A DNA stretch of 64,000 nucleotides from Azospirillum brasilense (GTDB lineage Bacteria; Pseudomonadota; Alphaproteobacteria; Azospirillales; Azospirillaceae): contig NZ_VITH01000005.1 of NCBI RefSeq assembly GCF_007827815.1, positions 186,001 to 250,000 of the forward strand. The letters are read 5' to 3'. The notes under the pieces are model-generated. The model had not been told where the DNA came from and searched no databases. It saw only the letters and a list, made by a program, of their open reading frames with translations. The translations under genes were made by a program, and so were the position numbers. Shown one piece after another: positions 54,947 to 64,000 of this stretch. How positions within the stretch are numbered: position 1 is the first letter of the stretch; every line of letters starts with the position of its first letter.

Positions 54947-56563
54947 TTGACCGCCACCGACATGACGACCACCCCGGCCCGGCTGGGCCGCCTGTCCGCG
55001 GGTCTGGCCGGTCTGACCGGCTGGCGCCGGCTGCTGGCGGCGGCGGGGTTCGGCGGGCTGGCGACGCTGGCGCTGCCGCCGGCCGATGCGGTGCCGCTGC
55101 TGCTGATCGCCTTTCCGGGGCTGCTCTGGCTGCTCGACGGCGCGCGGACCAGGCGGCAGGCTTTCGCGGTCGGCTGGTTCTTCGGCTTTGGCCATCACCT
55201 GCTCGGCCTCTACTGGATCAGCGCGGCTCTGTTCACCGACATCGAGCGTTTCTGGTGGGCTCTGCCGCTGTCGGCGGCTGGCCTGCCGATCCTGCTGGCG
55301 ATGTTCACCGGCTTCGCCACGCTGCTGGTCTGGACGCTGCGGGGCCGAGGAATGGGGCAGGGGCTGGGGAAGGCGGTCCTGTTCGCCGCCTCCTGGGCGC
55401 TGTTCGAATGGCTGCGCGGCCATGTCTTTACCGGCTTCCCGTGGAACCTGATCGGTTATGGCTGGACGGGCGTCCTGCCGGTTCTGCAGGGCGTCTCGCT
55501 GATCGGCGTCTACGGCCTCAGCCTGCTGACCGTGCTGGTGGCGGCGCTGCCGGTGGCGCTGGCCGATCCGGCGGTGCCGCGCCGCCGCGCCTGGGGGGCG
55601 CTGGCCGCCGGGCTGGCGCTGTTCGCGGCGCTGGGTGCCTGGGGCGGGCTGCGGCTGGCCGGGGCGTCGGACGCGACGGTTCCGGACGTGCGGCTGCGGC
55701 TCGTCCAACCGGCCATCGACCAGCGGTTGAAATGGGCGGCGGGCGAGCGGGTGCGCAACGTCCAGCAGCAAATGGAACTCTCCGTCGCTGCCGCCGCGGA
55801 TTCCACAACCGCCGCGCCGGTCACCCATGTGATCTGGGCGGAGACCGCGGTGCCCCTGTTCCTCGACCAGGACGCCCGCCTGCGCCAGGCGCTGGGCTCG
55901 ATCACCCCGCCCGGCGGGCTGCTCATCACCGGGGTGCCGCGGATGGAGGCCGGGCCGGAGGGCGAGCCGCTCTATTACAACAGCTTGGCGGCGGTGGACG
56001 GCAGCGGGGCGGTGACCGGGCGCTTCGACAAGTTCCACCTTGTGCCGTTCGGCGAGTACATGCCGCTGCGCCGCTGGCTGCCGGTCGGGGCGATCGCCGG
56101 CAACGGGGCGGAGTTCTCCGCCGGGCCGGGGCCGGTGTCGCTGGACCTCAAGGGCCTGCCGCCGGTCAGCCCGCTGATCTGCTACGAGGTGATCTTTCCC
56201 GGCGCCGTGCTGCCGGCGTCGCAGGACGGCGCCACCCGGCCGCGCTGGATGCTGAACCTGACCAACGACGCCTGGTACGGCAACACCGCCGGCCCCTACC
56301 AGCATTTCGCCATCGCCCGGACCCGCGCGGTCGAGGAGGGGATGCCGCTGGTGCGCGTCGCCAACACCGGCATCTCCGGCGTCGTGGACTCCCACGGCCG
56401 CATCACAGCCATGCTCCCGCTTGGTTACAGGGGTGTGGTCGATGCGGCCTTGCCGGAGGCGTTGCCCACCCCCACTCTCTACGGACGTGTGGGCGATGGC
56501 GCGTTTGGGTTGCTTCTTTTGACCTGTTTCGCGGTGGGCCTGCGCGCACGACATCGCGGTTAG
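54947..56563 (+). CDS. lnt: Apolipoprotein N-acyltransferase
   Basis: 538 residues: about seven N-terminal membrane helices followed by a nitrilase-like domain and a final helix. The catalytic triad is visible as Glu299 (IWAETAVPLF), Lys362 (DKFHLVPFGEYMPL) and Cys412 (PLICYEVIFP). It adds the third acyl chain to lipoproteins in the inner membrane, serving MltA and the repeat lipoprotein of this window among others. TTG 54947 is preferred because GGAG at 54933-54936 is correctly spaced; ATG 54962 would lack a ribosome-binding site. Confidence 0.95.
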   Translation: MTATDMTTTPARLGRLSAGLAGLTGWRRLLAAAGFGGLATLALPPADAVPLLLIAFPGLLWLLDGARTRRQAFAVGWFFGFGHHLLGLYWISAALFTDIERFWWALPLSAAGLPILLAMFTGFATLLVWTLRGRGMGQGLGKAVLFAASWALFEWLRGHVFTGFPWNLIGYGWTGVLPVLQGVSLIGVYGLSLLTVLVAALPVALADPAVPRRRAWGALAAGLALFAALGAWGGLRLAGASDATVPDVRLRLVQPAIDQRLKWAAGERVRNVQQQMELSVAAAADSTTAAPVTHVIWAETAVPLFLDQDARLRQALGSITPPGGLLITGVPRMEAGPEGEPLYYNSLAAVDGSGAVTGRFDKFHLVPFGEYMPLRRWLPVGAIAGNGAEFSAGPGPVSLDLKGLPPVSPLICYEVIFPGAVLPASQDGATRPRWMLNLTNDAWYGNTAGPYQHFAIARTRAVEEGMPLVRVANTGISGVVDSHGRITAMLPLGYRGVVDAALPEALPTPTLYGRVGDGAFGLLLLTCFAVGLRARHRG

Positions 56564-56676
56564 CGCAACCGAGACTCTTTTTTCAATCACGCGCATCGGG
56601 AGCGCTCGGGCGCGCTTGACTGCATACATGGATATGTCGTATCAAGGTTGCACAACTGTTTCAGGGAATTAGAGCA

Positions 56677-57165
56677 ATGCCAGCAACAGAAACGCGGGGC
56701 CGCCGGGCCACTGCCGGCCGCCCCAAGACGGGCAAGCCGAACCCGATCGACGTTCACGTCGGCTCCCGCGTCCGGTTGCGCCGGACCCTTCTCGGAATGA
56801 GCCAGGAGAAGCTGGGCGAGGCCATCGGCCTGACCTTCCAGCAGGTGCAGAAGTACGAACGCGGCGCCAACCGCATCGGCGCGTCGCGCCTGTTCGACCT
56901 CAGCCGCGTCCTGGACGTGCCGGTCTCCTTCTTCTTCGACGACATGCCGGCGGAAGCCGCCGCGGCTCCGGTCGATGACGAGGAGGGCGGCGCCGCCGGT
57001 TTCGAGGAGCGTTCGGGCGGCTACGAGCCGGATCCGATGGCCAAGCGCGAGACGCTGGAACTGGTGCGCGCCTACTACCGCATCAACGACCCGTCGGTGC
57101 GCAAGCGCCTGTTCGAGCTGACCAAGGCCGTTGCCAATTCCGGCATGGTCGAAGCGGCCGAATAA
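56677..57165 (+). CDS. XRE family regulator upstream of metK
   Basis: 162 residues. HTH_3 domain at about 25-85: VGSRVRLRRTLLGMSQEKLG, EAIGLTFQQVQKYERGANRI, GASRLFDLSRVLDVPVSFFF. An acidic middle and a C-terminal helix (RETLELVRAYYRINDPSVRK, RLFELTKAVANSG) follow. This small regulator with the same neighbours (lnt, metK, trmB) is conserved in alphaproteobacteria; related proteins include PetP-like and cell-cycle-linked regulators. Targets are unknown; autoregulation or metK control are natural guesses. Confidence 0.9.
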   Translation: MPATETRGRRATAGRPKTGKPNPIDVHVGSRVRLRRTLLGMSQEKLGEAIGLTFQQVQKYERGANRIGASRLFDLSRVLDVPVSFFFDDMPAEAAAAPVDDEEGGAAGFEERSGGYEPDPMAKRETLELVRAYYRINDPSVRKRLFELTKAVANSGMVEAAE

Positions 57166-57420
57166 ACGCTTCAGAGACGCGAGCCGAACAACCGGAAGCA
57201 ATCCGGACGGCAGGATGATTGGGGAACGCGGCCAACCGGCCCGTTCCCCGATGTCGTTTCTAAGGGGAATTTCCCCCCGACTCCTCCAACCGCGGGGAGA
57301 TCGCTTGACCTGAAACGCAAACCTTGCCACATACGGCAAACGACTGGCTTTCCGTGGGTGCTGCGCCGGTCTCCCAAAAAACTTTTGTTGAATAGCCCCC
57401 GCCCATTGCCGAGGTTCGTC
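57166..57420 (+). promoter_or_regulatory. metK leader region with hairpins
   Basis: 255 bp between the XRE gene and metK. GGGGAACG (57221-57228) pairs with CGTTCCCC (57242-57249), with an inner GGCC/GGCC stem. Then GGGGAA-T-TTCCCC (57264-57276) is palindromic. Possible promoter: TTGACC (57305-57310) with a poor -10. GAGG at 57411-57414 serves GTG 57421. The structure is suggestive of leader regulation, but I cannot match it to a known SAM riboswitch. Confidence 0.4.
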
Positions 57421-58590
<1,170 letters not shown>

Positions 58591-58628
58591 GAGCGGCTTC
58601 TTCCAAGACCGGACCCGTCCGTCCGGGA

Positions 58629-58660
58629 TGCAGGGGCCATGCGGCCCCTGCACTTGTTTT
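58629..58660 (+). terminator. Intrinsic terminator between metK and trmB
   Basis: TGCAGGGGCC (58629-58638) pairs perfectly with GGCCCCTGCA (58643-58652) around the four-base loop ATGC, followed by CTTGTTTT. It probably ends most metK transcripts and sits 18 bases before the trmB ATG, so it would also limit read-through into trmB. Confidence 0.75.
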
Positions 58661-58677
58661 GGGACCCTGTTGTCACG

Positions 58678-59388
58678 ATGACCGACTCCTTCCTGGACTC
58701 GTCCAAGAGGCTCTACGGGCGGCGCAAGGGGCGCCCGCTCCGCAAGCGCAAGACCGAGCTGCTCGACGGGCTCCTGCCGTCACTGGAAATCCCGGTGCCG
58801 CAGCCGGGCGACCGCATCGATCCCCACGCCCTGTTCGCCGCCCCGATGCGCGACATCTGGCTGGAGGTGGGCTTCGGCAGCGGCCACCACATGGCGTGGC
58901 AGGCGGCGAACAACCGCGACGTGGGCGTGATCGGCGCCGAACCCTTCATCAACGGCGTGGCCGGCCTGCTCAAGCTGGTCGACGACGAGAAGGTTCAGGA
59001 CAACGTCCGCATCCTGCCGGACGACGCCCGTCCGCTGCTCGACGCCCTGCCGGACGCCTCCATCGGGCGCGCCTTCGTGCTGTTCGCCGATCCCTGGCCG
59101 AAGAAGCGCCACTGGGAGCGCCGCTTCATCGGCCCGGACAACCTGCCGCGCCTCGCGCGCGTGCTGAAGGACGGGGCGGAGCTGCGTCTGGCCAGCGACG
59201 ACATGGGGCTGGTGCGCTGGATGCTGGAGCACACGGTTCGCCACCCCGATTTCGAATGGACCGCCCGCGGCCCGTCCGACTGGCGCCACCGCATTGCGGA
59301 CTGGCCGGCCACCCGCTATGAGGAGAAGGCCATCGAGGCCGGGCGCAAGCCGGTCTTCATGCGCTTCATACGGAAGGCGCGGGGGTAG
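58678..59388 (+). CDS. trmB: tRNA (guanine-N7-)-methyltransferase
   Basis: 236 residues. SAM-binding motif IWLEVGFGSGHHMAWQAANN, then GVIGAEPFINGV, and the TrmB signature VLFADPWPKKRHWERRFIG. Forms m7G46 in tRNA, using SAM from the upstream metK. ATG 58678 starts MTDSFLDSSKRLYGRRKG. Its last 23 bases overlap antisense with the end of a monooxygenase-like gene. Confidence 0.95.
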   Translation: MTDSFLDSSKRLYGRRKGRPLRKRKTELLDGLLPSLEIPVPQPGDRIDPHALFAAPMRDIWLEVGFGSGHHMAWQAANNRDVGVIGAEPFINGVAGLLKLVDDEKVQDNVRILPDDARPLLDALPDASIGRAFVLFADPWPKKRHWERRFIGPDNLPRLARVLKDGAELRLASDDMGLVRWMLEHTVRHPDFEWTARGPSDWRHRIADWPATRYEEKAIEAGRKPVFMRFIRKARG

Positions 59389-59680
59389 ACACCAGCGGCG
59401 CGCCGTAATGCTCCACCACCGGGAACGGGTCATAGAAGTGGTGGAGCAGGGCCTTCCATCGGGCGTAGCGGTCGGATCCCCGGAAACCTTCGGTGTGGTC
59501 CTCCAGCCGCTCCCAGCGAACGAGCAGAAGATAGCGGTCCGGCGCCTCCAGGCAGGGGCGCAGCTCCAGCCCGAGGAAACCCGGAGTCGCGGCGATCAAG
59601 GGCTGAGCCTCGGCCATCGCCCGTTCGAAGGCCGCGCCCTGGCCGGGCCTGACGGTCAGGAGGGCGGTTTCAAGGATCAT
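59366..59680 (-). CDS. ABM-domain (antibiotic biosynthesis monooxygenase-like) protein
   Basis: 104 residues with the dimeric alpha-beta barrel pattern: MILETALLTVRPGQGAAFER, PGFLGLELRPCLEAPDRYLL and LVRWERLEDHTEGFRGSDRY. Such small proteins include haem-degrading and quinol monooxygenases, but most are uncharacterised, and I see no residues that decide. Convergent with and overlapping trmB by 23 bases. Confidence 0.85.
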   Translation of the reverse strand: MILETALLTVRPGQGAAFERAMAEAQPLIAATPGFLGLELRPCLEAPDRYLLLVRWERLEDHTEGFRGSDRYARWKALLHHFYDPFPVVEHYGAPLVSTPAPSV

Positions 59681-59985
59681 GGCGGACTCCGTTTTCGAGA
59701 GTGTTTTCCGGGCGGTGTGGCGGCCGCCGAGGGCGTGACGCTACCCCGGCCGAAGCCGCTCACCAAGCCCCGGGCATAGGACCTTGCGGAAAAGCGCTTG
59801 CGGCCTGCTCCGGAATGTCTATATTCACCGCATGAACCCATACGGATCGGCGGCTCGGGAAACCGGGCCGGCGGGACGCTTTGCGGGTGGGCCTTGGCCC
59901 ACTTATTTTTTTATCAGCGTATGGAATCCCCGTGTTGGTCCCAGGGCGCTGTGCCAGGGGAGACCGCGGGGGCGGGTCAGGTGGA
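59681..59985 (+). promoter_or_regulatory. rimP-nusA leader with promoter and terminator (attenuator)
   Basis: 305 bp without a supported gene. Promoter candidate TTGCGG (59798-59803) / TATATT (59820-59825), spacer 16, start near 59832. About 55 bases into the predicted RNA, GTGGGCC (59887-59893) pairs with GGCCCAC (59896-59902), followed by TTATTTTTTT: a complete intrinsic terminator. Everything after it leads only to rimP-nusA-infB. I find no tRNA here, unlike the E. coli metY-rimP arrangement. Confidence 0.65.
59887..59912 (+). terminator. Intrinsic terminator in the rimP leader
   Basis: Seven-bp perfect GC-rich stem (GTGGGCC / GGCCCAC) with a two-base loop as drawn (extended or re-paired in RNA), directly followed by TTATTTTTTT. 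It lies 74 bases upstream of the rimP ATG and downstream of the likely promoter. Confidence 0.75.
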
Positions 59986-60471
59986 ATGGAAGCAACCGGT
60001 CGTATCGAGCAGATCATCACGCCGTCGGTCGAGGCCATGGGCTACGAACTCGTGCGTGTGCAGTTGACCGGTGGGCAGCGCATGGTTCTGCAGGTCATGG
60101 CGGAACGCGCCGACGGCGCGCCCATGACGGTCGAAGACTGCGCCGACATCAGCCGCGCGATCTCCGCGGTGCTCGACGTTGAAGATCCGATCAAGAGCGC
60201 CTACACGCTGGAGGTCAGCTCGCCCGGCATCGACCGGCCGCTGACCCGTCTGAAGGATTTCGAGCGTTTCGCCGGTTTCGAGGCCAAGCTGGAGACCCGG
60301 CTCGCCGTCGATGGCCGCAAGCGCTTCAAGGGCATGCTGAAGGGCGTCGACGACGGCCTCGTGTGCATCGAATCGGAACAGGGAGCCGCCCGGCTGGAGT
60401 TCGACAACATCCTGCGCGCCAAGCTGGTTTTGACGGATGAACTGATCCGCGCCAGCCAGGGCCAGGGTTGA
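59986..60471 (+). CDS. rimP: Ribosome maturation factor RimP
   Basis: 161 residues. [40 protein letters not shown] and [20 protein letters not shown] are typical of RimP, which assists 30S subunit assembly. ATG 59986 is chosen by homology; its ribosome-binding site is weak, with purine-rich GGGGGCGGG (59968-59976) the best option. First gene of rimP-nusA-ylxR-infB, 54 bases before nusA. Confidence 0.94.
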   Translation: MEATGRIEQIITPSVEAMGYELVRVQLTGGQRMVLQVMAERADGAPMTVEDCADISRAISAVLDVEDPIKSAYTLEVSSPGIDRPLTRLKDFERFAGFEAKLETRLAVDGRKRFKGMLKGVDDGLVCIESEQGAARLEFDNILRAKLVLTDELIRASQGQG

Positions 60472-60525
60472 CGGCCGCTCCGGGCTTCACTCGAAGAACA
60501 AACGCCAGTCCAGGAAGTGTGACGG

Positions 60526-62061
60526 ATGGAACTGCTGCAAGTCGCTGACGCGGTTGCCCGCGAAAAGAACATCGACCGGGACGAGGTCCTGGAGGCGATG
60601 GAGCAGGCGATTCAGAAGGCCGGGCGCTCCAAGTACGGCCACGAGCACGACATCCGCGCCCGCATCGACCGCAAGACGGGCGACATCCACCTGACCCGCC
60701 ACCTTGAGGTGGTCGAGGCGGTGGAGAACGAGGCGACCCAGGTGACCCTCGCCTACGCCCAGCGCCGCAAGCCCGGCGCCCAGCTCGGCGACTTCCTGGT
60801 CGATCCGCTGCCGCCCATCGACTTCGGCCGCATCGCCGCCCAGACGGCCAAGCAGGTCATTGTCCAGAAGGTCCGCGACGCGGAGCGCAAGCGCCAGTTC
60901 AACGAATACAAGGACCGCACCGGCGAGATCGTCAACGGTCTGGTCAAGCGCGTCGAGTACGGCAACGTCACCGTCGATCTGGGCCGCGCCGAAGCGATCC
61001 TGCGCCGCGACGAGCTGCTGCCGCGCGAGCACTTCAAGAACGGCGACCGCGTGCGCGCCTACATCTTCGACGTGCGCGAGGAAGCGCGCGGCCCGCAGAT
61101 CTTCCTGTCGCGCACCCATCCGATGTTCATGGCGAAGCTGTTCGCCCAGGAAGTGCCGGAGATCTACGACGGCATCATCGAGATCAAGGCGGTCGCCCGC
61201 GACCCGGGCTCCCGCGCCAAGATCGCGGTGATCAGCAACGACAGCTCCATCGACCCGGTCGGCGCCTGCGTCGGCATGCGCGGCAGCCGCGTCCAGGCGG
61301 TCGTCGGCGAGCTGCAGGGCGAGAAGATCGACATCATCCAGTGGAACCAGGAGCCGGCGACCTTCATCGTCAACGCCCTGGCCCCGGCCGAGGTCGCCAA
61401 GGTCGTGATGGACGAGGACAACAGCCGCATCGAGGTGGTGGTGCCCGACGACCAGCTGTCGCTGGCCATCGGCCGCCGCGGCCAGAACGTGCGGCTTGCC
61501 ACCCAGCTCACCGGCTGGGACATCGACATCCTGACCGAGCAGGAGGAGTCGGAGCGCCGCTCGGACGAATTCCGCACCCGCTCGCAGCTCTTCATGGAAG
61601 CGCTGGACGTGGACGACGTGATCGCCCATCTCCTGGTCGCCGAAGGCTTCACCACGGTGGAGGAGATCGCCTACGTCGAGACCGAGGAGCTGGCCGAGAT
61701 CGAGGGCTTCGACGAGGACGTGGCGGAAGAGCTGAAGCAGCGCGCCCTGAACTTCCTCGACGAGCAGGACGTCCGCATGACCGAGAAGCGCCAAGCGCTC
61801 GGCGTCGAGGACGCGGTGGCGGAAGTCACCGGCTTCAGCCCCACCCTGCTGGTCAAGCTGGGTGAGAACGGCGTGAAGACGATGGACGACCTCGCCGATC
61901 TCGCCGCGGACGAGCTGCGCGACATTCTCGGCAAGGAGGCCCCGACGGAAGACGAGGCCAACGAGATCATCATGGCCGCCCGTGCCCACTGGTTCGACGG
62001 CGAGGAAGGCGCGCCCACCCCGGCGCAACCCTCGGCGGACGACCAGGCGGCGCAGAGCTGA
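60526..62061 (+). CDS. nusA: Transcription termination/antitermination factor NusA
   Basis: 511 residues. NusA N-terminal domain ([20 protein letters not shown]), S1 domain ([20 protein letters not shown]), KH1 and KH2 ([40 protein letters not shown]), and two C-terminal helix-hairpin-helix acidic repeats ([32 protein letters not shown]). Binds RNA polymerase and modulates pausing and termination. The upstream leader contains a terminator, so NusA may control its own operon. Confidence 0.97.
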   Translation: MELLQVADAVAREKNIDRDEVLEAMEQAIQKAGRSKYGHEHDIRARIDRKTGDIHLTRHLEVVEAVENEATQVTLAYAQRRKPGAQLGDFLVDPLPPIDFGRIAAQTAKQVIVQKVRDAERKRQFNEYKDRTGEIVNGLVKRVEYGNVTVDLGRAEAILRRDELLPREHFKNGDRVRAYIFDVREEARGPQIFLSRTHPMFMAKLFAQEVPEIYDGIIEIKAVARDPGSRAKIAVISNDSSIDPVGACVGMRGSRVQAVVGELQGEKIDIIQWNQEPATFIVNALAPAEVAKVVMDEDNSRIEVVVPDDQLSLAIGRRGQNVRLATQLTGWDIDILTEQEESERRSDEFRTRSQLFMEALDVDDVIAHLLVAEGFTTVEEIAYVETEELAEIEGFDEDVAEELKQRALNFLDEQDVRMTEKRQALGVEDAVAEVTGFSPTLLVKLGENGVKTMDDLADLAADELRDILGKEAPTEDEANEIIMAARAHWFDGEEGAPTPAQPSADDQAAQS

Positions 62062-62091
62062 GCCGGGACTTAGGACGCACAAACGGTACGG

Positions 62092-62811
62092 ATGGTTGGG
62101 CTGAGCGACAGGAACGAACAGACTCCGGCGGACGGTGAACCGGACGGCCTCGCGGCCGAAGGGGAGGCGCTGCTGCCGGCGGACCTGGAAAAAGGCCCGC
62201 TGCGCCGCTGCATCGCCACCGGAACCGTGCAACCGAAAGACGGCATGATCCGTTTCGTGGTATCACCCGACGGCGAGATCGTGCCCGATCTGGAGGAACG
62301 GCTTCCGGGCCGCGGCCTCTGGCTGTCGGGGGACAAGGCGGCCTTCACGAAGGCCATTGCCAAGAACATGTTCGCCAAGGCGGCGCGGCGCGCGGTGCGC
62401 GTCCCGCCCGATCTGGTGGAACGGTTGGAGAAGCTGCTGGAACGGCGGTGCCTGGATGCCTTCGGGCTGGCACGCCGGGCCGGGCAGGCTCTGGCCGGAT
62501 ACGAAAAGGTGCGCGAGGCGCTGAAGACCAATCAGGTCGGACGCGCCGGACCGCCCTATCTGCTGGTCGAGGCCAGCGACGGTTCGCCCGACCAGCGGGG
62601 CAAGATCACAGCGCTGGCGCCGGATATGCCGGTCGTGGACCTGTTCGACGCCGCGGCGATGGCCGCGGCCTTGGGACGGGAAAACGCCGTGCACGCGGTG
62701 GTGGCGCGCGGGAAGCTGGCCAAGGGATTGGCACGCGACTCCGCGCGTCTCAAGGGTATCAAAGGCTTTGTCGCCGGCTCCGCGCCGGCCGGCCACGTAA
62801 GCAACGTCTGA
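62092..62811 (+). CDS. YlxR (DUF448)-L7Ae fusion RNA-binding protein
   Basis: 239 residues. Residues about 35-115 are the YlxR/DUF448 fold (RRCIATGTVQPKDGMIRFVV, LPGRGLWLSGDKAAFTKAIA). Residues about 130-215 are a YlxQ/L7Ae-like domain (LDAFGLARRAGQALAGYEKV, YLLVEASDGSPDQR). In Gram-positives these are separate genes in the nusA-infB operon; the fusion is usual in alphaproteobacteria. Thought to bind RNA and influence RNase P or ribosome assembly. Fifteen bases before infB. Confidence 0.92.
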   Translation: MVGLSDRNEQTPADGEPDGLAAEGEALLPADLEKGPLRRCIATGTVQPKDGMIRFVVSPDGEIVPDLEERLPGRGLWLSGDKAAFTKAIAKNMFAKAARRAVRVPPDLVERLEKLLERRCLDAFGLARRAGQALAGYEKVREALKTNQVGRAGPPYLLVEASDGSPDQRGKITALAPDMPVVDLFDAAAMAAALGRENAVHAVVARGKLAKGLARDSARLKGIKGFVAGSAPAGHVSNV

Positions 62812-62825
62812 CCATTCGGGAACCG

Positions 62826-64000
62826 ATGACCGACAGCAACGACCAGGACCAAAAGAAAGTCTTGCACCTCTCCGGCTCCGGCAAAGGGAAGCTGGAGCTG
62901 AAGAAGCCGGTCGAGACCCAGGTCCGGCAGAGCTTCTCCCATGGCCGGTCGAAGCCCGTGACCGTGGAGGTCAAGCGTAAGCGGGCCGTGGAGAAGGGCG
63001 CCCTGCCGGGCGTGGCCGACGGCGGCGCCGCCGCGCGTCAGGCCGCCCAGGGCATCCCCGTCCGGGGTGGGCCGGGCCAGCGCCAGCGTGGCGGTGGCGG
63101 CGGCGCCGTCCGTCAACTGACCAACCAGGAACGCGAGGCGCGCATCCGCGCCCTGCAGGGGGCGGCTGAAGACAACCGCCGCCGCGCCGAGGAGGAGGCC
63201 GAGGCCGCCGTCCTGGCCGCCGAGGCTGCCGCCCGCGCCGCCGAGGAGGCGGCCTCCCAGCCGGCCCCGGTGGTCGAGGCGGAGCCGGAGATTCTCGACG
63301 CCGAGACTCTGCGCCAGCGCGAGCTGGCCGAGCTGCGCGGCATCGAGGAGGCGGAGCGCGCTAAGGCCCAGGAGGCCGAGCGTCGCCGCCAGGAAGAGGA
63401 AGCCAAGCGCAAGGAGGCCGACGAGGCCAAGCGCAAGGACAGCGAACCGGCCCGTCCGCAGGGCGCCGGCGCCCGTCCGGCCGCCGGTGGCGCCGGTGCG
63501 CGCACCGCGGCCACCACGGAGGCTCCGGCCGCCCGTGGTCCGGGCGCTCCGGCCGCTCCCCGCTTCGGCGAGGAAGAGGACGACCGCCGCGGCAAGCCCG
63601 GGAACAAGAAGGCTCCGGCTCCGGCTCCGGTCCGCAAGGCCGCTCCGGGCGCCGACCGCCGCAAGGGCTCCAAGATGACCGTCTCGCAGGCGCTGAGCGA
63701 CGAGGGTGGTGAGCGCACGCGCTCGCTGGCCGCCGTCCGCCGTGCCCGTGAGCGCGAGCGGCTCCGTCAGATGAGCCGTCAGGAGACGCAGAAAGTGACC
63801 CGCGACGTCGTGCTGCCCGAGGTCATCACCGTCCAGGAGCTGGCGAACCGCATGGCGGAACGCGGCGCCGACGTGATCAAGCAGCTCATGCGCATGGGCG
63901 TGATGGCCACCATCAACCAGACGATCGACGCCGACACGGCGGAACTGATCATCGCCGAGTTCGGCCACCGCGTGCGCCGCGTGTCGGAGGCGGACGTCGA
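62826..64000 (+). CDS. infB: Translation initiation factor IF-2, N-terminal part
   Basis: 391 codons are present and the frame stays open at the window end. The protein starts MTDSNDQDQKKVLHLSGSGK, with an alphaproteobacterial N-terminal IF2 segment (LELKKPVETQVRQSFSHGRS), a long Ala/Glu/Arg-rich coiled region (about 100-200), a Pro/Ala-rich linker, and the conserved IF2_N domain (LPEVITVQELANRMAERGAD, VIKQLMRMGVMATINQTID). The GTPase domain lies beyond the window. Last visible gene of the rimP operon. Confidence 0.96.
   Translation, partial: MTDSNDQDQKKVLHLSGSGKGKLELKKPVETQVRQSFSHGRSKPVTVEVKRKRAVEKGALPGVADGGAAARQAAQGIPVRGGPGQRQRGGGGGAVRQLTNQEREARIRALQGAAEDNRRRAEEEAEAAVLAAEAAARAAEEAASQPAPVVEAEPEILDAETLRQRELAELRGIEEAERAKAQEAERRRQEEEAKRKEADEAKRKDSEPARPQGAGARPAAGGAGARTAATTEAPAARGPGAPAAPRFGEEEDDRRGKPGNKKAPAPAPVRKAAPGADRRKGSKMTVSQALSDEGGERTRSLAAVRRARERERLRQMSRQETQKVTRDVVLPEVITVQELANRMAERGADVIKQLMRMGVMATINQTIDADTAELIIAEFGHRVRRVSEADV

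Noticed and set aside
53702-56629. 975-codon open frame on the minus strand across corC-like gene and lnt
   Set aside because: It spans two well-supported genes and a palindromic spacer and has shadow composition.
57166-57420. SAM-II or SAM/SAH riboswitch
   Set aside because: Stems are present, but I cannot trace the required pseudoknot and conserved loop; kept only as a structured leader.
59784-59985. tRNA gene or leader peptide ahead of rimP
   Set aside because: No cloverleaf or TTCGAATCC-like arm is present; the ATG at 59832 opens a frame that runs into rimP out of register and resembles no leader peptide.
60487-62232. 581-codon minus-strand open frame opposite nusA
   Set aside because: NusA domains are complete on the plus strand; no recognisable protein on the other.

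Overview
The window is a continuous stretch of GC-rich (visibly about two-thirds G+C) alphaproteobacterial core chromosome. The best guess is Azospirillum or a close Rhodospirillales relative. Reasons: MucR/Ros regulator, Tim44-domain protein, DUF299-hemE junction, a hisB-hisH-GNAT-hisA-hisF-hisE-hinT order that I recall from Azospirillum histidine clusters, cytosolic PAS chemoreceptor, and strong GC3 bias. I see no prophage, insertion sequence, CRISPR array, rRNA or tRNA gene; almost every base is in compact, often translationally coupled genes.

Region 1 (1-11.2 kb): a DUF299 kinase/pyrophosphorylase and hemE diverge from a 415-bp gap with DnaA boxes, ten GANTC sites and an AT-rich tract, which I interpret as the chromosomal replication origin. 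Then come hemJ, a P2-type cation ATPase, rho, secB, fxsA, a Tim44-like protein, mltA and a DUF1206 membrane protein. Region 2 (11.3-19.2 kb): the histidine operon (minus strand), a divergent lipoprotein with an eight-copy 21-bp tandem repeat joining an unknown domain to a trypsin-like domain that has lost its catalytic residues, and hslVU. Region 3 (19.2-30.1 kb): a nested inverted repeat, an ABC-F ATPase, an orphan PAS histidine kinase, smr plus a small XRE regulator, lutABC for lactate oxidation with a divergent cytosolic chemoreceptor, and the argO/argP exporter-regulator pair.

Region 4 (30.1-48.1 kb): divergent znuCB/znuA around a Zur-like palindrome, dapB, an AraC-MGMT DNA-repair fusion, DUF2244, nth, a bactofilin, an EI24/CysZ-type membrane protein, adenosine kinase, a TSUP exporter/TIGR02186/universal-stress operon, a membrane-fused spermidine-synthase-like protein, a class III nucleotidyl cyclase, a NifU-type Fe-S scaffold, a degenerate polysaccharide deacetylase, a VanX-type dipeptidase, tsaB-rimI and a TusA-like protein divergent from mucR. 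Region 5 (48.2-64 kb): olsBA for ornithine lipids, then the conserved miaB-phoH-ybeY-corC-lnt-XRE-metK-trmB block and rimP-nusA-ylxR/L7Ae-infB, the last running off the window.

The most notable points are the predicted oriC with scattered parS-like sites, the repeat-linked pseudoprotease lipoprotein, the Zur-box arrangement, terminator-like leaders ahead of rimP-nusA and miaB, and the TSUP/TIGR02186/Usp operon. All functional assignments come from reading motifs by eye; no database search was run.
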